Shown: positions 61,640 to 64,000 of the stretch, in pieces | Layout: each line of letters begins with the position of its first letter | How positions within the stretch are numbered: position 1 is the first letter of the stretch | Notes under the pieces: model-generated | What the model was told of the DNA's origin: nothing | What the model saw: only the letters and a program-made list of their open reading frames with translations | Database searches by the model: none | Source: Branchiostoma floridae | Taxonomy: Eukaryota; Chordata; Leptocardii; Amphioxiformes; Branchiostomatidae | DNA: 64,000 nt | NCBI RefSeq assembly: GCF_000003815.2 | Contig: NC_049989.1 | Location: 844,122-908,121 of the forward strand | Direction of reading: 5' to 3' | Position numbers and translations under genes: made by a program

Positions 61640-62055
61640 GTGATACACATAAATCTTACGGAATACATACGTGATGTACGTATAGCAAGGATCGTAGTAT
61701 TCCGTAAAATCGTTTGAATTCCGTCAAATCCACATGTCTCTTAGTGGTGGATGTTATGAATTCCGTAAAATTCGTATGTTTGTTATAAAAGTGAATTCTA
61801 TGAATTCCTTAAAATTCTTCATGTATTTATTAAACTTTTATGAATTCCGTAACCGTCGTATGTTTCTTGGTAATGACACGCATGAAGTCCGTAAAATTCG
61901 TAATGTATTCCACAGAAGTGGTATGTATTTCCTAATACTCGCATGAATGCCGTAAAATTAGTATGTATCTTAGTAGTGGATCGCATGAAACCGAGAATTA
62001 GCCATGTATTTCGTAAGACTCGTATGAATTGCGTAAAATTCGTACGAATACATGA
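61640..62055. repeat. Degenerate tandem repeat around GAATTCCGTAAAATTCGTATGT
   Basis: Roughly 50-65-bp units, each with a version of ATGAATTCCGTAAAATTCGT followed by ATGT and a variable part. At least seven recognisable units are diverged from one another. The frames it produces are not genes. Confidence 0.7.
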
Positions 62056-62574
62056 TAGGCACTCTAGTACAAATGGCACAGGATGCCACCAAAAATGGGA
62101 GGTTCTAGGTTTACACCACAGGCTGTTTAAGTGATAAAGGGCAATAAAGCATCTATATACTATATATACTTACTATATACTTACAGACTAGGAGCTCCTG
62201 CTAAGTCTTCGTGGATTTCACTGACGTTGAGTGACGATGGAAGGCCGCGTGAGTTCCAGTGTTCATGTACCTTGTCGTCAGGGTGTGTCGCTAGGACTGG
62301 AGCCCCACAGTCACGCAGGTCACCTCGAACAGACGTCACATGTTTACAGAAGAGTCGCATGTCGCAGGGTGGGAGAGAGCTTCAACTTTGGTCCAAACAT
62401 ATCAGTTTCCAACGTAAACATCGTCACTTTGTGACATGTGGAATACTTTCCTTTGTGTGTGAGTAACTTAGTATCAGGTAACATAGCAGCCCTGAAAAAC
62501 AGGCAGTCGTTGGTTTGGCATGCCCGTATATTTTATATGATTTTTACCTTTGCCAGAATGGCTAAGGTTATGTT

Positions 62575-63880
62575 TTGGGCTTGTGAGTCTGTGTGTGTGT
62601 CTGTGTGTGTGTCTGTGTGTTAACAGCATAACTCGAGAAGCCTTGGATGGATCCCGATGATATTTGGTAGGTGGGTAGGGGTCGGGAAAACGAAGGTCAA
62701 GTTCGATAATGGGCCCCCTAGCAGCTTGCTAAGGTACTGCAGCGGAAACTCAATTTTTTATATCTCGTGTTCTGGACATGCTGTGGTCATGATTTTTGAG
62801 TGGTAGATAGTCCTCGAGGCAGAGAGTAAGTGCTGTGAGTTTGGGCCCCCTAGCGGCTTTTTTGGAACTGCAGGCGCCGGTTTCCTTTCAAACTTTGGAC
62901 GAGAATAACTCTACAACGTGTTGACGGATCGTCATGATTTTTGGTATGTAGATAGAATGAGTGATGACTTACATAATGGTATACTAATTATGCAAATCAA
63001 CAGCTAATTTGCATAATTAATGAGGAAAATTCATAAATCCACTGCATTCCATGATAGGACTTTCAAACTTGTCACATATGTAGCTGGGAAGGAGAGAAAT
63101 GTCGATAGATATCAATTATGCAAATGATGACCTCATTTGCATAATTAATGAGAAAATATGAACATGTTGACGGATCATCATGTTTTTTGGTATGTAGGTA
63201 GCGTAAGTGAAGACCTACATAATGAGATACCAATTATGCAAATCAACAGCTAATTTGCATAATTGATGAGGATATTTTATAAATTCACTACATTCCATGA
63301 TAGGACTTTAAAACTTGTCACATATGTAGCTGAGAAAGAGAGAAATGTCAATATACATATTTATCATGCAAATGATGATCTCATTTGCATAATTAATGAG
63401 AAAATATGAACGTGTTGACGGATCGTCATGATTTTTGGCATGTAGATAGCCCAAGTGAAGACTTATATAATGTGATACTTATTATGCAAAAAAACAGGTA
63501 ATTTGCATAATTGATTAGGAAAAGTTAATAAATCCACTGCATTCCATTATAGTACTTTCATCAAAGTTGTCACATATGTAACTGAGAAAGAGGGAAGAGA
63601 GTAAGAGGTGTATTTGAAGACTTTGAAAGAGAATGGATCAAAGGATCATCATGATTTTTGGTATGCTGATAAGTAATGCTTGATACAAGTTGATATCAAT
63701 TAATTGTAACTTGGGATCTAATTTGCATAATGAAAGCCGAAATTTTATAAACCAACTCCAAGCATATAATTATAAAGAAAATGAAATGAGTAACGCATTT
63801 GTCTGCAGACATCATTCTACATAACAAACCTGGTTTATTTGGCAAAGGTATGTGTTCGTGGAACTCTAGTTTAAAATGAA
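62575..63880 (+). repeat. Dispersed octamer-rich repeat family, largest copy with internal tandem units
   Basis: Opens with a TG-rich run (62583-62620), then ATAACTCGAGAAGCC, GGGCCCCCTAGCAGC and GGGCCCCCTAGCGGC. Three to four tandem units of about 247 bp follow, starting with TTTTTGGTATGTAG near 62938, 63186, 63434 and 63655. Each unit carries inverted pairs of ATGCAAAT and ATTTGCAT. It ends near CAAACCTGGTTTATTTGGC. Confidence 0.75.
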
Positions 63881-64000
63881 ATACATAACGTTATTTCACA
63901 TTGCAACAACAGACACCACGTGCGAGGGATTGTACGATATCTAGCGGTGGTAATGTTGGCTCGAAGTAGATGAATCCTATGCCTAGACTAGGCTAAGGTT

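Larger units (their letters stand above)
59882..64000. other. Region upstream of XKR; no gene recognised
   Basis: Bases 59890-61640 look like non-repetitive intron or intergenic sequence with only short frames. On the minus strand a GC-richer block at about 62186-62440 ends in a good donor (AGTCT followed by GTAAGTAT at 62184). It could be a noncoding 5' exon of XKR, but this is a guess. Tandem and dispersed repeats fill most of the rest; 63890-64000 shows nothing recognisable. Confidence 0.4.

Overview
This is an animal (metazoan) genomic window with intron-rich genes, not a prokaryotic one. Two spliced genes align exon by exon with their vertebrate orthologues, intron phases included. The repeats are typical of a marine invertebrate: many short terminal-inverted-repeat (TIR) elements, a tRNA-headed SINE and LINE tails. 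Together these suggest an invertebrate deuterostome, most likely an amphioxus (Branchiostoma). That assignment is an inference; no species-diagnostic gene is present. There are two assembly gaps, 31330-31429 and 42773-42998. || Layout: (1) 1-22550, minus strand: the 5' part of GCN1, the ribosome-bound activator of the eIF2alpha kinase GCN2. I resolved 22 exons, from the ATG at 22550 to 1796, with continuous reading phase (813 full codons); the rest of the gene lies to the left of the window. Its introns are crowded with non-autonomous elements and hold a minisatellite that has copied one of the gene's own splice acceptors. (2) 22551-22829: a 279-bp interval between two divergent start codons, very probably a bidirectional promoter. 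(3) 22830-34903, plus strand: a complete RAD51D recombination gene of 10 exons and 332 aa. (4) 34904-39480: intergenic, mostly repeats. (5) 39481-47285, plus strand: a three-exon, 752-aa seven-transmembrane receptor resembling the orphan receptors GPR153/GPR162, with a long disordered tail. (6) 47286-50828: repeats. (7) 51172-54995, minus strand: a complete four-exon ST8Sia-type alpha-2,8-sialyltransferase of 333 aa, with a tetranucleotide array starting just after its stop codon. (8) 54996-58434: repeats, including a LINE reverse-transcriptase C-terminal fragment. (9) 58435-59772, minus strand: an XK-related (XKR) membrane protein of 445 aa in one coding exon, with a spliced 5' UTR. (10) 59882-64000: no gene recognised; degenerate tandem repeats and a large copy of a dispersed repeat family. 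|| The five genes have unrelated jobs: translation-stress signalling, homologous recombination, an orphan receptor, glycan sialylation and a probable lipid scramblase. Only GCN1 and RAD51D are placed so that they could share control. I found no CRISPR, no toxin or defence cassette, and no genuine tRNA or rRNA gene. The most unusual structure is the array of about 14 near-identical splice-acceptor copies in GCN1 (7523-8503).
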